This document shows, one piece after another, positions 26,285 through 35,516 of a DNA stretch of 64,000 nt. How positions within the stretch are numbered: position 1 is the first letter of the stretch; the number at the start of each line of letters is the position of its first letter. The notes below the pieces were generated by a model. It saw only the letters and a program-made list of their open reading frames with translations, was not told the DNA's origin and ran no database searches. The stretch is taken from NCBI GenBank assembly GCA_044350805.1, contig JBILGU010000008.1:1-64000 (forward strand), read 5' to 3'. This DNA is from UBA6136 sp044350805 (GTDB lineage Bacteria; Pseudomonadota; Gammaproteobacteria; Methylococcales; Methylococcaceae). A program made the position numbers and the translations under genes.

Positions 26285-27955
26285 ATGACCGAGAGCTTTG
26301 CTGAGTTGTTTGAACAGAGCCTGTCTCAGGCTGAAATGCGTCCGGGCAGCATCATCCGTGGAACCGTTGTTGATATCGGTCCGGATGTCGTTGTCGTTAA
26401 TGCGGGTCTTAAATCCGAAGGTGTTGTCCCTAAGTGGCAGTTCCTTGATGCGGACGGCACGCTGGAAGTAAGCGTTGGGGATACCGTTGAGTGTACCCTC
26501 GAACTTCTCGAAGACGGCCTCGGTGCAACCCTTCTTTCTCGCGACAAGGCGAAGCGTCTCAAGGCGTGGACCGATCTTGAGGAAGCCCATGAGAAGAATG
26601 AAACCGTGATTGGTCGCCTGACCGGTAAGGTTCGTGGCGGATTCACGGTAGCTATTGGCGCACTGCGTGCCTTCCTTCCAGGATCACTGGTCGACGTTCG
26701 TCCGGTCCGTGATACCGCTTACCTTGAAGGTCGTGACCTCGAATTCAAGGTCATCAAGATCGATCAGAAGCGCAACAACGTCGTTCTCTCACGTCGTGCC
26801 GTAGTTGAATCTGAATTCAGCGCTGAAAAAGAAGCACTTCTCGAAAACCTCAAGGAAGGCGCAATCGTCACCGGTGTGGTCAAGAACCTTACCGATTATG
26901 GTGCCTTCATCGATCTCGGCGGCGTCGACGGTCTTCTCCATATCACCGATATGGCCTGGAAGCGCGTTCGTCATCCGTCTGAGGCCGTTGAAATTGGCCA
27001 GGAAATTCAGGTCAAGGTCCTCAAGTACGATCAAGAAAAGAACCGTGTCTCTCTGGGCCTCAAGCAGCTCGGCGAAGACCCATGGTTGAATATTGCGCGT
27101 CGATATCCTTCAGGTACCCGCTTGTTCGGTAAGGTTTCTAATCTGACTGACTACGGTTGCTTCGTTGAACTTGAAGAAGGGGTTGAAGGTCTGGTTCACG
27201 TTTCAGAAATGGACTGGACCAATAAGAACGTCAATCCGTCCAAGTTGGTTCAGCTGGGCGATGAATGCGAAGTCATGGTTCTTGATATCGATGAAGACCG
27301 TCGCCGCATTTCTTTGGGTATGAAGCAGTGCCGCAACAACCCTTGGGATGAATTTGCTTCAACCCACAACAAGGGTGACAAGATCAGCGGAACCATCAAG
27401 TCAATTACTGACTTTGGTGTGTTCATTGGTCTTGATGGCAACATCGACGGCCTCGTTCACCTGTCTGATATCTCCTGGAACAGCCCGGGTGAAGAGGCGA
27501 TTCGTAACTACAAGAAGGGTGACGAGGTTGAAACCGTCATTCTTGCAATTGATCCGGAACGCGAGCGTATCTCCCTCGGTATCAAGCAGCTTGAACAGGA
27601 TCCCTTCCAGAACTACCTTGCAACCCATGAAAAGGGCGACCTCGTCCGTGGTATCGTCAAGGAAGTCGACGCGAAGGGTGCCGTCATTACCTTGGCTGAT
27701 AGCGTGGAAGGTTATCTGCGTGCATCCGAGATCTCCCGCGATCGTATTGAAGATGCGCGGAACCAGATGAACGTCGGCGACGAAGTTGAAGCCAAGTTTA
27801 TGGGTGTCGACAAGAAGAGCAAGTCGATCACGCTCTCCATCAAGGCGAAGGATCAGGAAGATGAAGCCGAAGCCATGAAGGGTTACACACAGGCAGCATC
27901 GAATGCGATGCCGACCCTCGGTGACATCTTCAAGGAACAGATGGAAAACAAGTAA
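26285..27955 (+). CDS. rpsA: 30S ribosomal protein S1
   Basis: The frame is open from 26204, but the true start is the ATG at 26285 giving MTESFAELFEQSL, as in other S1 proteins (556 residues). S1 unwinds and holds mRNA on the small subunit. Six S1 repeats are visible, each with a form of GAFID/GVFIGLDG-HVSDM. The nearest purine-rich block GAGGGG lies about 17 bases before the ATG, too far for a classical ribosome site. This fits the known weak-SD, structured, autoregulated rpsA start in E. coli. Confidence 0.98.
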   Translation: MTESFAELFEQSLSQAEMRPGSIIRGTVVDIGPDVVVVNAGLKSEGVVPKWQFLDADGTLEVSVGDTVECTLELLEDGLGATLLSRDKAKRLKAWTDLEEAHEKNETVIGRLTGKVRGGFTVAIGALRAFLPGSLVDVRPVRDTAYLEGRDLEFKVIKIDQKRNNVVLSRRAVVESEFSAEKEALLENLKEGAIVTGVVKNLTDYGAFIDLGGVDGLLHITDMAWKRVRHPSEAVEIGQEIQVKVLKYDQEKNRVSLGLKQLGEDPWLNIARRYPSGTRLFGKVSNLTDYGCFVELEEGVEGLVHVSEMDWTNKNVNPSKLVQLGDECEVMVLDIDEDRRRISLGMKQCRNNPWDEFASTHNKGDKISGTIKSITDFGVFIGLDGNIDGLVHLSDISWNSPGEEAIRNYKKGDEVETVILAIDPERERISLGIKQLEQDPFQNYLATHEKGDLVRGIVKEVDAKGAVITLADSVEGYLRASEISRDRIEDARNQMNVGDEVEAKFMGVDKKSKSITLSIKAKDQEDEAEAMKGYTQAASNAMPTLGDIFKEQMENK

Positions 27956-27969
27956 TCGGTTTAATCGGA

Positions 27970-27991
27970 GGGGGAAGCATTGTCTTCCCCC
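27970..27991 (+). terminator. Hairpin between rpsA and ihfB
   Basis: GGGGGAAG and CTTCCCCC form an 8-base stem around a six-base loop. No T-run follows, so it is more likely a partial terminator or RNA-processing or stability signal that reduces ihfB relative to rpsA. Confidence 0.55.
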
Positions 27992-28006
27992 TTACGTATT
28001 CATCCC

Positions 28007-28288
28007 ATGACAAAGTCAGACCTCATTCAAGTTCTTAGCCTCAAATACCCTCAGCTTGCTGGACGTGATGTTGAGGCTGCCGTAAAGGCTATCGTCGACC
28101 ATATGGCTGATACCCTTGCTACTGGCGGACGAATTGAAGTTCGCGGATTTGGCAGCTTTTCCGTACGCTATCGTGCGCCACGGACAGGCCGTAATCCGAA
28201 GACCGGAAGTAAGGTTGAGCTGACTGAAAAATACGTCCCGCATTTTAAGCCCGGAAAAGACCTCAGAGACAGGGTGAACCCTGATTGA
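28007..28288 (+). CDS. ihfB: Integration host factor subunit beta
   Basis: I use the ATG giving MTKSDLIQVLSLKY (93 residues), the canonical IhfB start; an upstream in-frame ATG lies in the hairpin. IHF-beta pairs with IhfA to bend DNA sharply. The DNA-binding arm GRIEVRGFGSFSVRYRAPRTGRNP is intact, including the intercalating proline of RNPKTG. It sits in its usual place after rpsA. Confidence 0.97.
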   Translation: MTKSDLIQVLSLKYPQLAGRDVEAAVKAIVDHMADTLATGGRIEVRGFGSFSVRYRAPRTGRNPKTGSKVELTEKYVPHFKPGKDLRDRVNPD

Positions 28289-28315
28289 GGAAATTGCCTA
28301 TCCCGCGGACCATCA

Positions 28316-28350
28316 AACCATGCCAGGCTATGTCTGAGCATGGTTTTTTT
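28316..28350 (+). terminator. Intrinsic terminator of ihfB
   Basis: AACCATGC (28316-28323) pairs with GCATGGTT (28338-28345), and a run of seven T follows (28344-28350). This is a good Rho-independent terminator and should close the gyrA to ihfB transcript. Confidence 0.8.
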
Positions 28351-28395
28351 ATGAGATGATCTGACTCATTCAGACCACTCTTCACACCCAATCCT

Positions 28396-28409
28396 GGAGG
28401 CCCAAGCTG
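28396..28409 (+). promoter_or_regulatory. Ribosome site deciding a CTG start (lapB)
   Basis: GGAGG at 28396-28400, then six bases, then CTG at 28407-28409 in frame with LapB. No ATG, GTG or TTG in that frame stands at a workable distance. Confidence 0.65.
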
Positions 28410-29609
28410 GAGTACACCGATCTGATTGCGCTCCTGCTTCCCGTCGCTGCTGCTTCAGGATGGTATGCCGCAAGACGCCGAGAAGAAAAGTTACGTCTCG
28501 CTGAAGGCCGATCCCCACTGGCACAGGCCTATCGTCGGGGATTGAACTACCTGCTTGATGAAAAAACAGACAAAGCCATCGAAACGGTTGGAGAAATTCT
28601 GGCCCAAGATAGCGAGTCACGCGAAATTCAGATGGCCCTCGGGAACCATTATCGGCGCCGCGGTGATGTTGAGCGGGCTATTGATATCCATTCGAGATTA
28701 CGTAAGGTCACTGATGTTGCGGATGTCGATCGTGCCCGCGCTGATTTTGAGCTCGCGCTTGATTTCATGAGTGCCGGTCTCTATGACCGAGCTGAAACGC
28801 TCTTCCTGGCCCTGAAGGAAAGCCCCAGTCATGGCAAGCCTGCATTACAGCAGTTGCTGCTGCTTTATCAGCAACAGAAGGAATGGCAGAGCGCCATCGA
28901 CTGCATTCTCGAATTGCGGCAGACCATGAAGCCTAAGCACGGTGAGACAGCAGCACACTTTCTGTGTGAGCTTGCAGAAGAAGCTATGGGCCTTCATCGG
29001 CTTAAGGATGCTCGCGATTTGCTGCACCGGGCGTTGGAGGACGATCCTAAGAGTGTCCGCGCCACGCTCGCCAAGGGGCGTCTCGAATACAGCAAGGGTG
29101 AATACCGACAATCACTGGATAGTTTTCGAAGCATAGAAACACAGAACCCACTGTTCCTTGCGGTTGTCCTTCCCATGATTGGGCTTTGTGCCGAGCGTCT
29201 GGGACAAGAGCGTGAGCTGATTGAGTATCTTGATTACCTCTATCAGACCTATCGCATCGTGGCGGCAGCGATTGAGCGCGCTGATCGTTTAAGTCGTTTG
29301 GAGGGAAGTCAATCGGCCATTGATTATCTGCTCCCGATTCTTGAAGAGACTCCTGAACCTCAGGCAGTCACTCATGCCATTGGGTTTTTGGTTCAAGATA
29401 AATTTCTTGGACCATCAAGACTCAAGCGACTTTATGATTTACTCAAAGAAGGGGTCGCTGGCGGGCAAAAATTTTGTTGCGAGCGGTGTGGCTTCGGGTC
29501 GGCCGAACTCTATTGGCGTTGTCCTTCTTGCCGCTATTGGGGCGCCATTCGGCCTACAGGTCCCTTTTCCTCGTTGATCTTCATCGAAGCTGAGGAGAAT
29601 CCTCGCTGA
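28407..29609 (+). CDS. lapB: LPS assembly regulator LapB, probable CUG start
   Basis: LapB is an inner-membrane-anchored TPR protein that steers LpxC to FtsH for degradation and so tunes LPS synthesis. The usual N-terminal membrane anchor is encoded upstream of the first ATG (28542) as EYTDLIALLLPVAAASGWYA. The only good start for it is a CTG at 28407, six bases after a perfect GGAGG. This gives 400 residues, close to E. coli LapB. TPR repeats fill residues 50-340. The C-terminal rubredoxin-type ribbon has CERC and CPSC. The usual partner lapA, normally between ihfB and lapB, is missing. Confidence 0.9.
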   Translation: MEYTDLIALLLPVAAASGWYAARRREEKLRLAEGRSPLAQAYRRGLNYLLDEKTDKAIETVGEILAQDSESREIQMALGNHYRRRGDVERAIDIHSRLRKVTDVADVDRARADFELALDFMSAGLYDRAETLFLALKESPSHGKPALQQLLLLYQQQKEWQSAIDCILELRQTMKPKHGETAAHFLCELAEEAMGLHRLKDARDLLHRALEDDPKSVRATLAKGRLEYSKGEYRQSLDSFRSIETQNPLFLAVVLPMIGLCAERLGQERELIEYLDYLYQTYRIVAAAIERADRLSRLEGSQSAIDYLLPILEETPEPQAVTHAIGFLVQDKFLGPSRLKRLYDLLKEGVAGGQKFCCERCGFGSAELYWRCPSCRYWGAIRPTGPFSSLIFIEAEENPR

Positions 29610-29723
29610 GGACTATCCCTTTTCTCAGATCTTCGCGCTAGGATATGTCCGCCAGGGACAGTGGGCGTTTCTCGCACAACCTGGCTTGTCATACTCATTC
29701 AGGACCTCAATCCTTGACCTACT

Positions 29724-29755
29724 CCCCGCCCTGAAGGACGGGGTATCTCGCGAGA
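29724..29755 (+). promoter_or_regulatory. Hairpin plus palindrome in the galU leader
   Basis: CCCCG-C-CC pairs with GG-A-CGGGG around TGAA, one mismatch inside the stem. The perfect palindrome TCTCGCGAGA follows at 29746-29755, six bases before the galU ATG. There is no ribosome site. The hairpin resembles the CCCCGCCCTGAAGGGCGGGG ends seen next to IS200/IS605-type transposases, so it may be a relic of such an end. Confidence 0.5.
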
Positions 29756-29761
29756 CATCTG

Positions 29762-30640
29762 ATGAAAAAAACCGTTCGCAAGGCCGTCTTTCCTGTTGCG
29801 GGTCTCGGAACCCGATTCCTTCCTGCGACGAAGGCAAGTCCCAAGGAAATGCTGCCGATTGTTGATAAGCCATTGATTCAATACGCCGCCGAAGAGGCCG
29901 TTGCAGCTGGCATTGATACGCTGATTTTTGTCACCAGTCGGACCAAGCGCACCATCGAAGATCATTTCGATAAAGCGTATGAAATGGAAAACGAATTAGC
30001 GACACGGGGCAAGACAGAGGTGCTCAAGGCACTCCAATCCATTGTGCCGCCAGGAATTAACTGTATTTATGTCCGTCAGGCAGAGCCTTTAGGACTGGGT
30101 CACGCTGTGAATTGTGCAGCACCGATCATTGGTGATGAACCTTTTGCCGTGATTTTGGCTGATGACATGGTCGATGATGGCGCACGTGGGTGCATGAAAC
30201 AGATGGTTGAGGTCTATAACGAATGGCAGTGTTCGGTGTTGGGCACCGAGCAGGTCCATCCATCGGAGACTCAGAGCTATGGCATCGTTAAGGCGGAATC
30301 CTGCGGCCATCGTTTGGCCAAACTTTCTGCCATTGTAGAAAAGCCACGCCCTGAGAATGCACCCTCAAATCAGGCAGTGGTCGGTCGTTATATCCTCACC
30401 CCTGGCATCTTCGATTGTTTGAACAAGATCACCCGCGGTGCAGGGGGTGAAATCCAGCTCACCGATGCCATTGCGATGCTGTTGGCAGATGAGCCGGTCT
30501 TGTCTTTCGAATTTGAAGGTAAGCGCTATGACTGCGGATCCAAACTCGGTTATCTAATGGCAACCGTTGAGTTGGCGTTAAAGCATGAAGAGATTGGATC
30601 TGGCTTCAGGAGCTATCTTAAAGGGCTCAAAGTCGACTAG
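29762..30640 (+). CDS. galU: UTP-glucose-1-phosphate uridylyltransferase
   Basis: GalU makes UDP-glucose for LPS, capsule and trehalose synthesis. The 292-residue protein starts MKKTVRKAVFPVAGLGTRFL, the nucleotide-binding loop, continues with TKASPKEMLP, and has EAEPLGLGHAV-like QAEPLGLGHAVNCA and the catalytic-region KPRPENAPSN. No Shine-Dalgarno sequence precedes the ATG; a hairpin and a palindrome occupy that place. It converges on the aminotransferase gene at a shared terminator. Confidence 0.97.
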   Translation: MKKTVRKAVFPVAGLGTRFLPATKASPKEMLPIVDKPLIQYAAEEAVAAGIDTLIFVTSRTKRTIEDHFDKAYEMENELATRGKTEVLKALQSIVPPGINCIYVRQAEPLGLGHAVNCAAPIIGDEPFAVILADDMVDDGARGCMKQMVEVYNEWQCSVLGTEQVHPSETQSYGIVKAESCGHRLAKLSAIVEKPRPENAPSNQAVVGRYILTPGIFDCLNKITRGAGGEIQLTDAIAMLLADEPVLSFEFEGKRYDCGSKLGYLMATVELALKHEEIGSGFRSYLKGLKVD

Positions 30641-30649
30641 TGAAGTTCA

Positions 30650-30674
30650 GGGGGGCGTTGTTCTTACGCCCCCC
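30650..30674. terminator. Bidirectional terminator between galU and the aminotransferase
   Basis: GGGGGGCGT pairs with ACGCCCCCC around a seven-base loop. The two genes converge here and the stem is symmetrical, so it can serve both. The T content after each arm is moderate. Confidence 0.7.
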
Positions 30675-30682
30675 TCTGGTAT

Positions 30683-31864
30683 TTAAGCCAGAGCTTCCTG
30701 CATTCGGCTGACGGCTTTTTCAAGGTTCGCCATGCTGGTCGCAATGGACAGGCGAATATGACCGTCGGCTCCAAACGCGGAGCCTGGGACAACTGCAACT
30801 CCCGCCTTTTCAATCAGGTATTCAGAAAGTCCAAGGTCGTCCTCAATTCCGTCCAGCCGCTCGATGACCTTGCTCATGTCGGGGAGGACATAGAAGGTCC
30901 CATCGGTGCCCAGGCAATCCACGCCAGGGATCTGATTCATCGCTGCCACTACATAATCGTGGCGTTCCTTAAAAGCCGTACACATATTCTGAATGAACGT
31001 CTGATCGCCATTCAGTGCAGCTTCTGCGGCAACCTGGGAGATCGAGGTGGGATTTGAGGTGCTTTGTGACTGAATGTTGGTCATGGCGCTAATAAGCCAT
31101 TCAGGTCCTGCTGCATACCCGATTCGCCATCCGGTCATGGAATAGGCTTTTGAAACCCCATTCAGGACCATCGTCCTCTCATAGAGATCAGGATTTACAT
31201 TGAGGATGTTGACGAAGGTCTGGTCGCCCCAGAGGATGTGTTCATACATATCATCGGTTGCGATGATAATGTTCGGATGCTTTCGTAATACCGCTCCCAG
31301 AGCTGCCAATTCCTCTGTGCTGTAGGCCATGCCGCTGGGATTCGACGGACTATTGATGACAAAAAGACGTGTTTTCGGGGTAATGGCATTTTCCAGCTGA
31401 GTCGCAGTGATCTTGAACTGCTGGCTTTGGGGACCTGAGATGATGACGGGTACGCCTTCAGCCAAAAGAACCATGTCTGGATACGACACCCAGTAAGGGG
31501 CGGGAATGATGACTTCGTCTCCCGGATTGATCAGTGCTTGGCTTAGATTGTAGAAGCTTTGCTTTCCGCCACAGGAGACCAAAATCTGCTTTGGGCTGTA
31601 AGTGAACCCATTTTCACGCGCAAACTTATCCACGATGGCTTTCTTGAGGCTCGCGGTTCCGTCCACCGCGGTGTACTTGGTAAAGCCAGATTCAATTGCC
31701 GCTATGGCCGCTGCCTTAATATGGTCCGGGGTATCAAAGTCGGGCTCACCTGCTCCCAGTCCAACAATGTCCTTGCCTGCGGCACGCATGGCTGCAGCCC
31801 GAGCGGTGACCGCAAGGGTAGGGGAAGGCTTGATCGAAAGGACACGATTGGAGAGAGTATGCAT
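30683..31864 (-). CDS. Aspartate aminotransferase (class I, subgroup Ib)
   Basis: The enzyme exchanges amino groups between aspartate and 2-oxoglutarate; subgroup Ib members often also accept prephenate or aromatic substrates. The 393-residue protein has the Ib signs GAGEPDFDTPDHI, NSPSNPSG, and the PLP lysine in NGVSKAYSMTGWRIGY. It is divergent from uvrB with a 187-base gap. The Ib type differs from E. coli AspC (Ia). Confidence 0.94.
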   Translation of the reverse strand: MHTLSNRVLSIKPSPTLAVTARAAAMRAAGKDIVGLGAGEPDFDTPDHIKAAAIAAIESGFTKYTAVDGTASLKKAIVDKFARENGFTYSPKQILVSCGGKQSFYNLSQALINPGDEVIIPAPYWVSYPDMVLLAEGVPVIISGPQSQQFKITATQLENAITPKTRLFVINSPSNPSGMAYSTEELAALGAVLRKHPNIIIATDDMYEHILWGDQTFVNILNVNPDLYERTMVLNGVSKAYSMTGWRIGYAAGPEWLISAMTNIQSQSTSNPTSISQVAAEAALNGDQTFIQNMCTAFKERHDYVVAAMNQIPGVDCLGTDGTFYVLPDMSKVIERLDGIEDDLGLSEYLIEKAGVAVVPGSAFGADGHIRLSIATSMANLEKAVSRMQEALA

Positions 31865-32051
31865 GGCTGAAGGTCGTTATGAAGGTGAGACTTAAGATAA
31901 TCTTGAGACGGGTTGCGCTAATTGTCGATCCAAGTGGCCGACACAGGACTGAAAACCCTATATTTTATAACAGTCAAAGCCCGTGAATAAAGACTGCAGA
32001 TCACAAGAGCTGAAACCCGGGCGGATTGTGATGGTGACACACTGAGGTGAA

Positions 32052-34112
32052 ATGGATCAGGAACTTAGGCAATACCAGAAGGCGAACCCGGTCAAAGGTA
32101 AAGCGTTTACCCTGAACAGCCCATTTGAGCCCTCAGGCGATCAGCCTGAAGCAATTAGACAGTTGATCGAGGGGCTTCACGATGGGTTGTTGCATCAGAC
32201 CTTGCTGGGCGTCACAGGCTCAGGAAAGACATTCACGATTGCCAACATCATTGCCAAGGAACAGCGCCCCGCATTGATCCTGGCTCCGAACAAGACCCTG
32301 GCAGCACAGTTGTATGGCGAAATGCGAGAATTCTTTCCTGAAAACTCGGTCGAGTATTTCGTTTCGTACTACGATTACTATCAGCCGGAAGCCTACGTCC
32401 CTTCTTCTGATACTTACATCCAGAAGGATGCCTCGCTCAATGAGCACATTGAGCAAATGCGTCTATCAGCCACGAAAGCCCTGATCGAGCGCCGGGACAC
32501 CATCATTGTGGCGACGGTGTCATCGATTTATGGTCTGGGTGAGCCAGCCTCCTATTTCAGTATGGTGCTGCATTTGGTTCGAGGCGACATGATCAATCAG
32601 CGAACCCTGCTGAGGAGACTTGCTGAGCTTCAGTACACGCGAAATGATACCGAGCTAAGGCGGGCGACCTACAGGGTTCGAGGGGAAGTCATTGATATCT
32701 ATCCTGCTGAATCGGAACGCGAGGCACTGCGGGTTGAACTCTTTGATGATGAAATCGAGCGGCTTTCCCTTTTTGATCCGCTCACCGGTGAGATTCTCTC
32801 CAGAACCGCACGTTACACCGTTTATCCCAAGACCCACTACGTCACGCCGAGAGAGCGCATCCTGGAAGCGATCGAACAGATCAAGGTCGACCTTCGAAAA
32901 CGTCTAGAGGAGCTTCGGAGTGAACATAAGCTGGTTGAAGCGCAGCGCCTTGAGCAAAGAACGCTTTTTGATATCGAGATCATGATTGAAGTCGGCTACT
33001 GCTCCGGGATTGAGAACTACTCTCGGTATCTTTCAGGTCGAGGACCTGGTGAGCCCCCACCGACCCTTTTTGACTATCTTCCCGATGATGCCATTCTGGT
33101 TGTGGATGAGAGCCATGTCACCATTCCGCAGTTAGGTGCCATGTACAAGGGAGATCGATCCAGGAAGGAGACTTTGGTGGATTATGGCTTCCGCTTGCCT
33201 TCTGCGCTGGATAACCGACCTTTGCAGTTCGAGGAGTTCGAGGAGCGTTCGCCGCAAAGAATCTACGTTTCGGCAACTCCTGGTCAGTATGAGATCAAGC
33301 ACTCTGGAGCCATCATCGAACAGGTGGTGAGACCCACAGGCCTCATTGATCCTGTGGTTGAGATTCGTCCGGTGGCTCGTCAGGTCGAGGATCTACTCTC
33401 CGAAATCCGTGAGCGCGCAGCCAAATCGGAACGGGTCCTTGTCACCACACTAACGAAACGCATGTCTGAAGACCTGACCGAATACCTTTATGAGCATGAC
33501 GTCGCCGTTCGCTATCTTCACTCGGATATCGATACCGTAGAGCGCGTTGAGATCATTCGTGACCTTCGATTGGGTAAGTTTGATGCACTGGTCGGGATCA
33601 ATTTGCTAAGGGAAGGGCTCGACATTCCTGAGGTCTCCTTGGTGGCGATCCTGGATGCGGACAAGGAAGGCTTTCTGCGGTCCACTTCCTCATTGATACA
33701 GACCATTGGTCGTGCCGCACGCAATGTGCATGGCAAGGCGATTCTTTATGCTGATGTGATCACCGGCAGTATTCAGCGTGCGCTTGAGGAAACGGATCGA
33801 CGTCGTGCAAAGCAAGAATCCTTCAATCAGGCCCATGGTCTTGTGCCCAAGAGCATCGTTAAAGGGATTCAGGACATTCTGGAACTCCCAATTCCAGGCG
33901 CGCAGTCTGCCACGGGGGGAAGAAAACGCGGTCAAAAGGCCAAGCCTGATGAGTCACAGACGCCTGTAACGGCCAAGGATGCTGCCAAGGTCATCAAGCA
34001 GCTTGAGGATCGGATGTACGCCGCAGCGCGCGACCTTGAGTTCGAGGAGGCCGCACGACTTCGGGATCAAATACGTTCCATTCAAGACCAGGCATTCGCC
34101 AATCCGGCTTAA
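32052..34112 (+). CDS. uvrB: Excinuclease ABC subunit B
   Basis: UvrB is the helicase-like damage verifier of nucleotide excision repair. The 686-residue protein shows Walker A GVTGSGKTFTIA, the beta-hairpin tip region YYDYYQPEAYVP, DEXX-box-like VVDESH, helicase motif VI TIGRAARNVHGKAI, and a C-terminal UvrC-binding UVR motif (LEFEEAARLRDQI). The upstream gap (31865-32051) has no LexA box that I can defend. A spaced GACTG...CAGTC pair surrounds an AT-rich stretch. Confidence 0.97.
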   Translation: MDQELRQYQKANPVKGKAFTLNSPFEPSGDQPEAIRQLIEGLHDGLLHQTLLGVTGSGKTFTIANIIAKEQRPALILAPNKTLAAQLYGEMREFFPENSVEYFVSYYDYYQPEAYVPSSDTYIQKDASLNEHIEQMRLSATKALIERRDTIIVATVSSIYGLGEPASYFSMVLHLVRGDMINQRTLLRRLAELQYTRNDTELRRATYRVRGEVIDIYPAESEREALRVELFDDEIERLSLFDPLTGEILSRTARYTVYPKTHYVTPRERILEAIEQIKVDLRKRLEELRSEHKLVEAQRLEQRTLFDIEIMIEVGYCSGIENYSRYLSGRGPGEPPPTLFDYLPDDAILVVDESHVTIPQLGAMYKGDRSRKETLVDYGFRLPSALDNRPLQFEEFEERSPQRIYVSATPGQYEIKHSGAIIEQVVRPTGLIDPVVEIRPVARQVEDLLSEIRERAAKSERVLVTTLTKRMSEDLTEYLYEHDVAVRYLHSDIDTVERVEIIRDLRLGKFDALVGINLLREGLDIPEVSLVAILDADKEGFLRSTSSLIQTIGRAARNVHGKAILYADVITGSIQRALEETDRRRAKQESFNQAHGLVPKSIVKGIQDILELPIPGAQSATGGRKRGQKAKPDESQTPVTAKDAAKVIKQLEDRMYAAARDLEFEEAARLRDQIRSIQDQAFANPA

Positions 34113-34278
34113 TCTGTCATTGAGGGGAAAGAGATCATTTCCCGTCAGGCAGGTCAAATCGACGTTGGGATTGCCCCAATCGGGTGCGGTGACATTCATA
34201 ATAGAACGGCACTGAGTGATGGTGGTGTTGCCTTCATTCTCGACACGCCCGTTGCTGCTTCCTGAATACCGAGACTGC

Positions 34279-35502
34279 ATGACTGTCATCCATCACGCGC
34301 TTGTACTGAATCTTCATCAGCCCCATGGCAACCTGGAATTGCTCCTTGAGCAGAATCCACAGGAAGCTCGAGAGATTCTGTTTGCCTATGATCGCATTGC
34401 CCGGTTTCTTTGGTCATATGAAGAAGTAGCCAAGGTCCATCTGTCCCTTTCAGGGAGCCTTCTGGAAACACTTTCCAGTCGATCCTTTCAAAAGTCCGTC
34501 TATGGGATTGTCGACTGCGGTTCGCTTTTATGGCATCTCCAAAACCGCCAGATCATCGAGATTCTTGGCACAGCCTACTACCATCCTGTCCTACCTCTGA
34601 TCCCATCGGACGATTGGAAAGATCACCTGAGTCGATGGCTACTGCAAGGATCGCATCTGTTTTGGCGACAGGACTTCAAAGGATTCTGGCCTCCGGAACT
34701 TGGGTTCTCGATGGAATTGATCCCCTTGCTCAATGAGTTGGGGTATCGCTACGTCGTCGTCGATAGCGAGCATGTGAGCGCCATCTCAGAAATGACTGAA
34801 GGCGAACGCCTCTTTAAACCTCATGTGGCCCGCTACGGAAACGCTGAAATCATTGTCATTGTTCGCCATCGAGAACTCTCCAACGCCTTGGCCAATGGCA
34901 CGAGCTATGCGGCATTCAAAAATGAAGTAACGCGACTGACGAGAGGGGTCGATCATCCCTTGGTGACGACCTGTAGCGATGGTGAGAATGGAGCCTGGTA
35001 CCGTAATACCCATCTTGAATCCAATTTCTGGGGAGGATTCTACGGTGGGCTTTTGGAGGATGCGCAGGCAGGTGGGCCCATCAAACCCAACTATATTCAT
35101 GACTATCTCGATGCCTATGGTGCCCATGGGTTAGTGAAAGTTGAGACCGGCGCATGGAATACCGAATGGCATAATGGCAAGGACTTTGGTCAATGGGCAG
35201 GTGGACCCGCACAAAAAGAGACCCTCGATCGCATTCGAAAGGTCAGTCATGAAATCCACCGGGCACTGACGGAGGCGCCCCAGCGTGAGCTTGGGCGGCA
35301 AGAGGCCGAAGTCATGACTGCTGCCCATCAGCGGCTACTTAGGGCTGAAACCAGTTGTAATTTTTATTGGGGAGAAACCTGGGTGAGCCGGGCAAATCGC
35401 GACCTTGATGAGGCCGAGTCTACTCTGGCCCGATTCAGAGCAAAAAAGTACCTTATGGACGCTGATCCCGGCTGGATTGTTCCGGGTCTCCAGTCCGCGT
35501 AA
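34279..35502 (+). CDS. Glycoside hydrolase family 57 protein
   Basis: I start at MTVIHHALVLNLHQPHGN (407 residues) because HQPH is the GH57 first motif. The nucleophile region FWPPELGFSMEL and the acid region TCSDGENGAWY match family signatures, so the catalytic pair appears complete. GH57 enzymes are retaining alpha-amylases, glucanotransferases or branching enzymes acting on alpha-glucans. There is no signal peptide, so it would act in the cytoplasm. No glycogen-synthesis gene is adjacent. Specificity cannot be read here. Confidence 0.85.
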   Translation: MTVIHHALVLNLHQPHGNLELLLEQNPQEAREILFAYDRIARFLWSYEEVAKVHLSLSGSLLETLSSRSFQKSVYGIVDCGSLLWHLQNRQIIEILGTAYYHPVLPLIPSDDWKDHLSRWLLQGSHLFWRQDFKGFWPPELGFSMELIPLLNELGYRYVVVDSEHVSAISEMTEGERLFKPHVARYGNAEIIVIVRHRELSNALANGTSYAAFKNEVTRLTRGVDHPLVTTCSDGENGAWYRNTHLESNFWGGFYGGLLEDAQAGGPIKPNYIHDYLDAYGAHGLVKVETGAWNTEWHNGKDFGQWAGGPAQKETLDRIRKVSHEIHRALTEAPQRELGRQEAEVMTAAHQRLLRAETSCNFYWGETWVSRANRDLDEAESTLARFRAKKYLMDADPGWIVPGLQSA

Positions 35503-35516
35503 ATCAAAAGGCTTTC

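Noticed and set aside
31940..31990. Possible LexA box upstream of uvrB
   Set aside because: GACTG and CAGTC are 19 bases apart, not the CTG-N10-CAG spacing of LexA sites.
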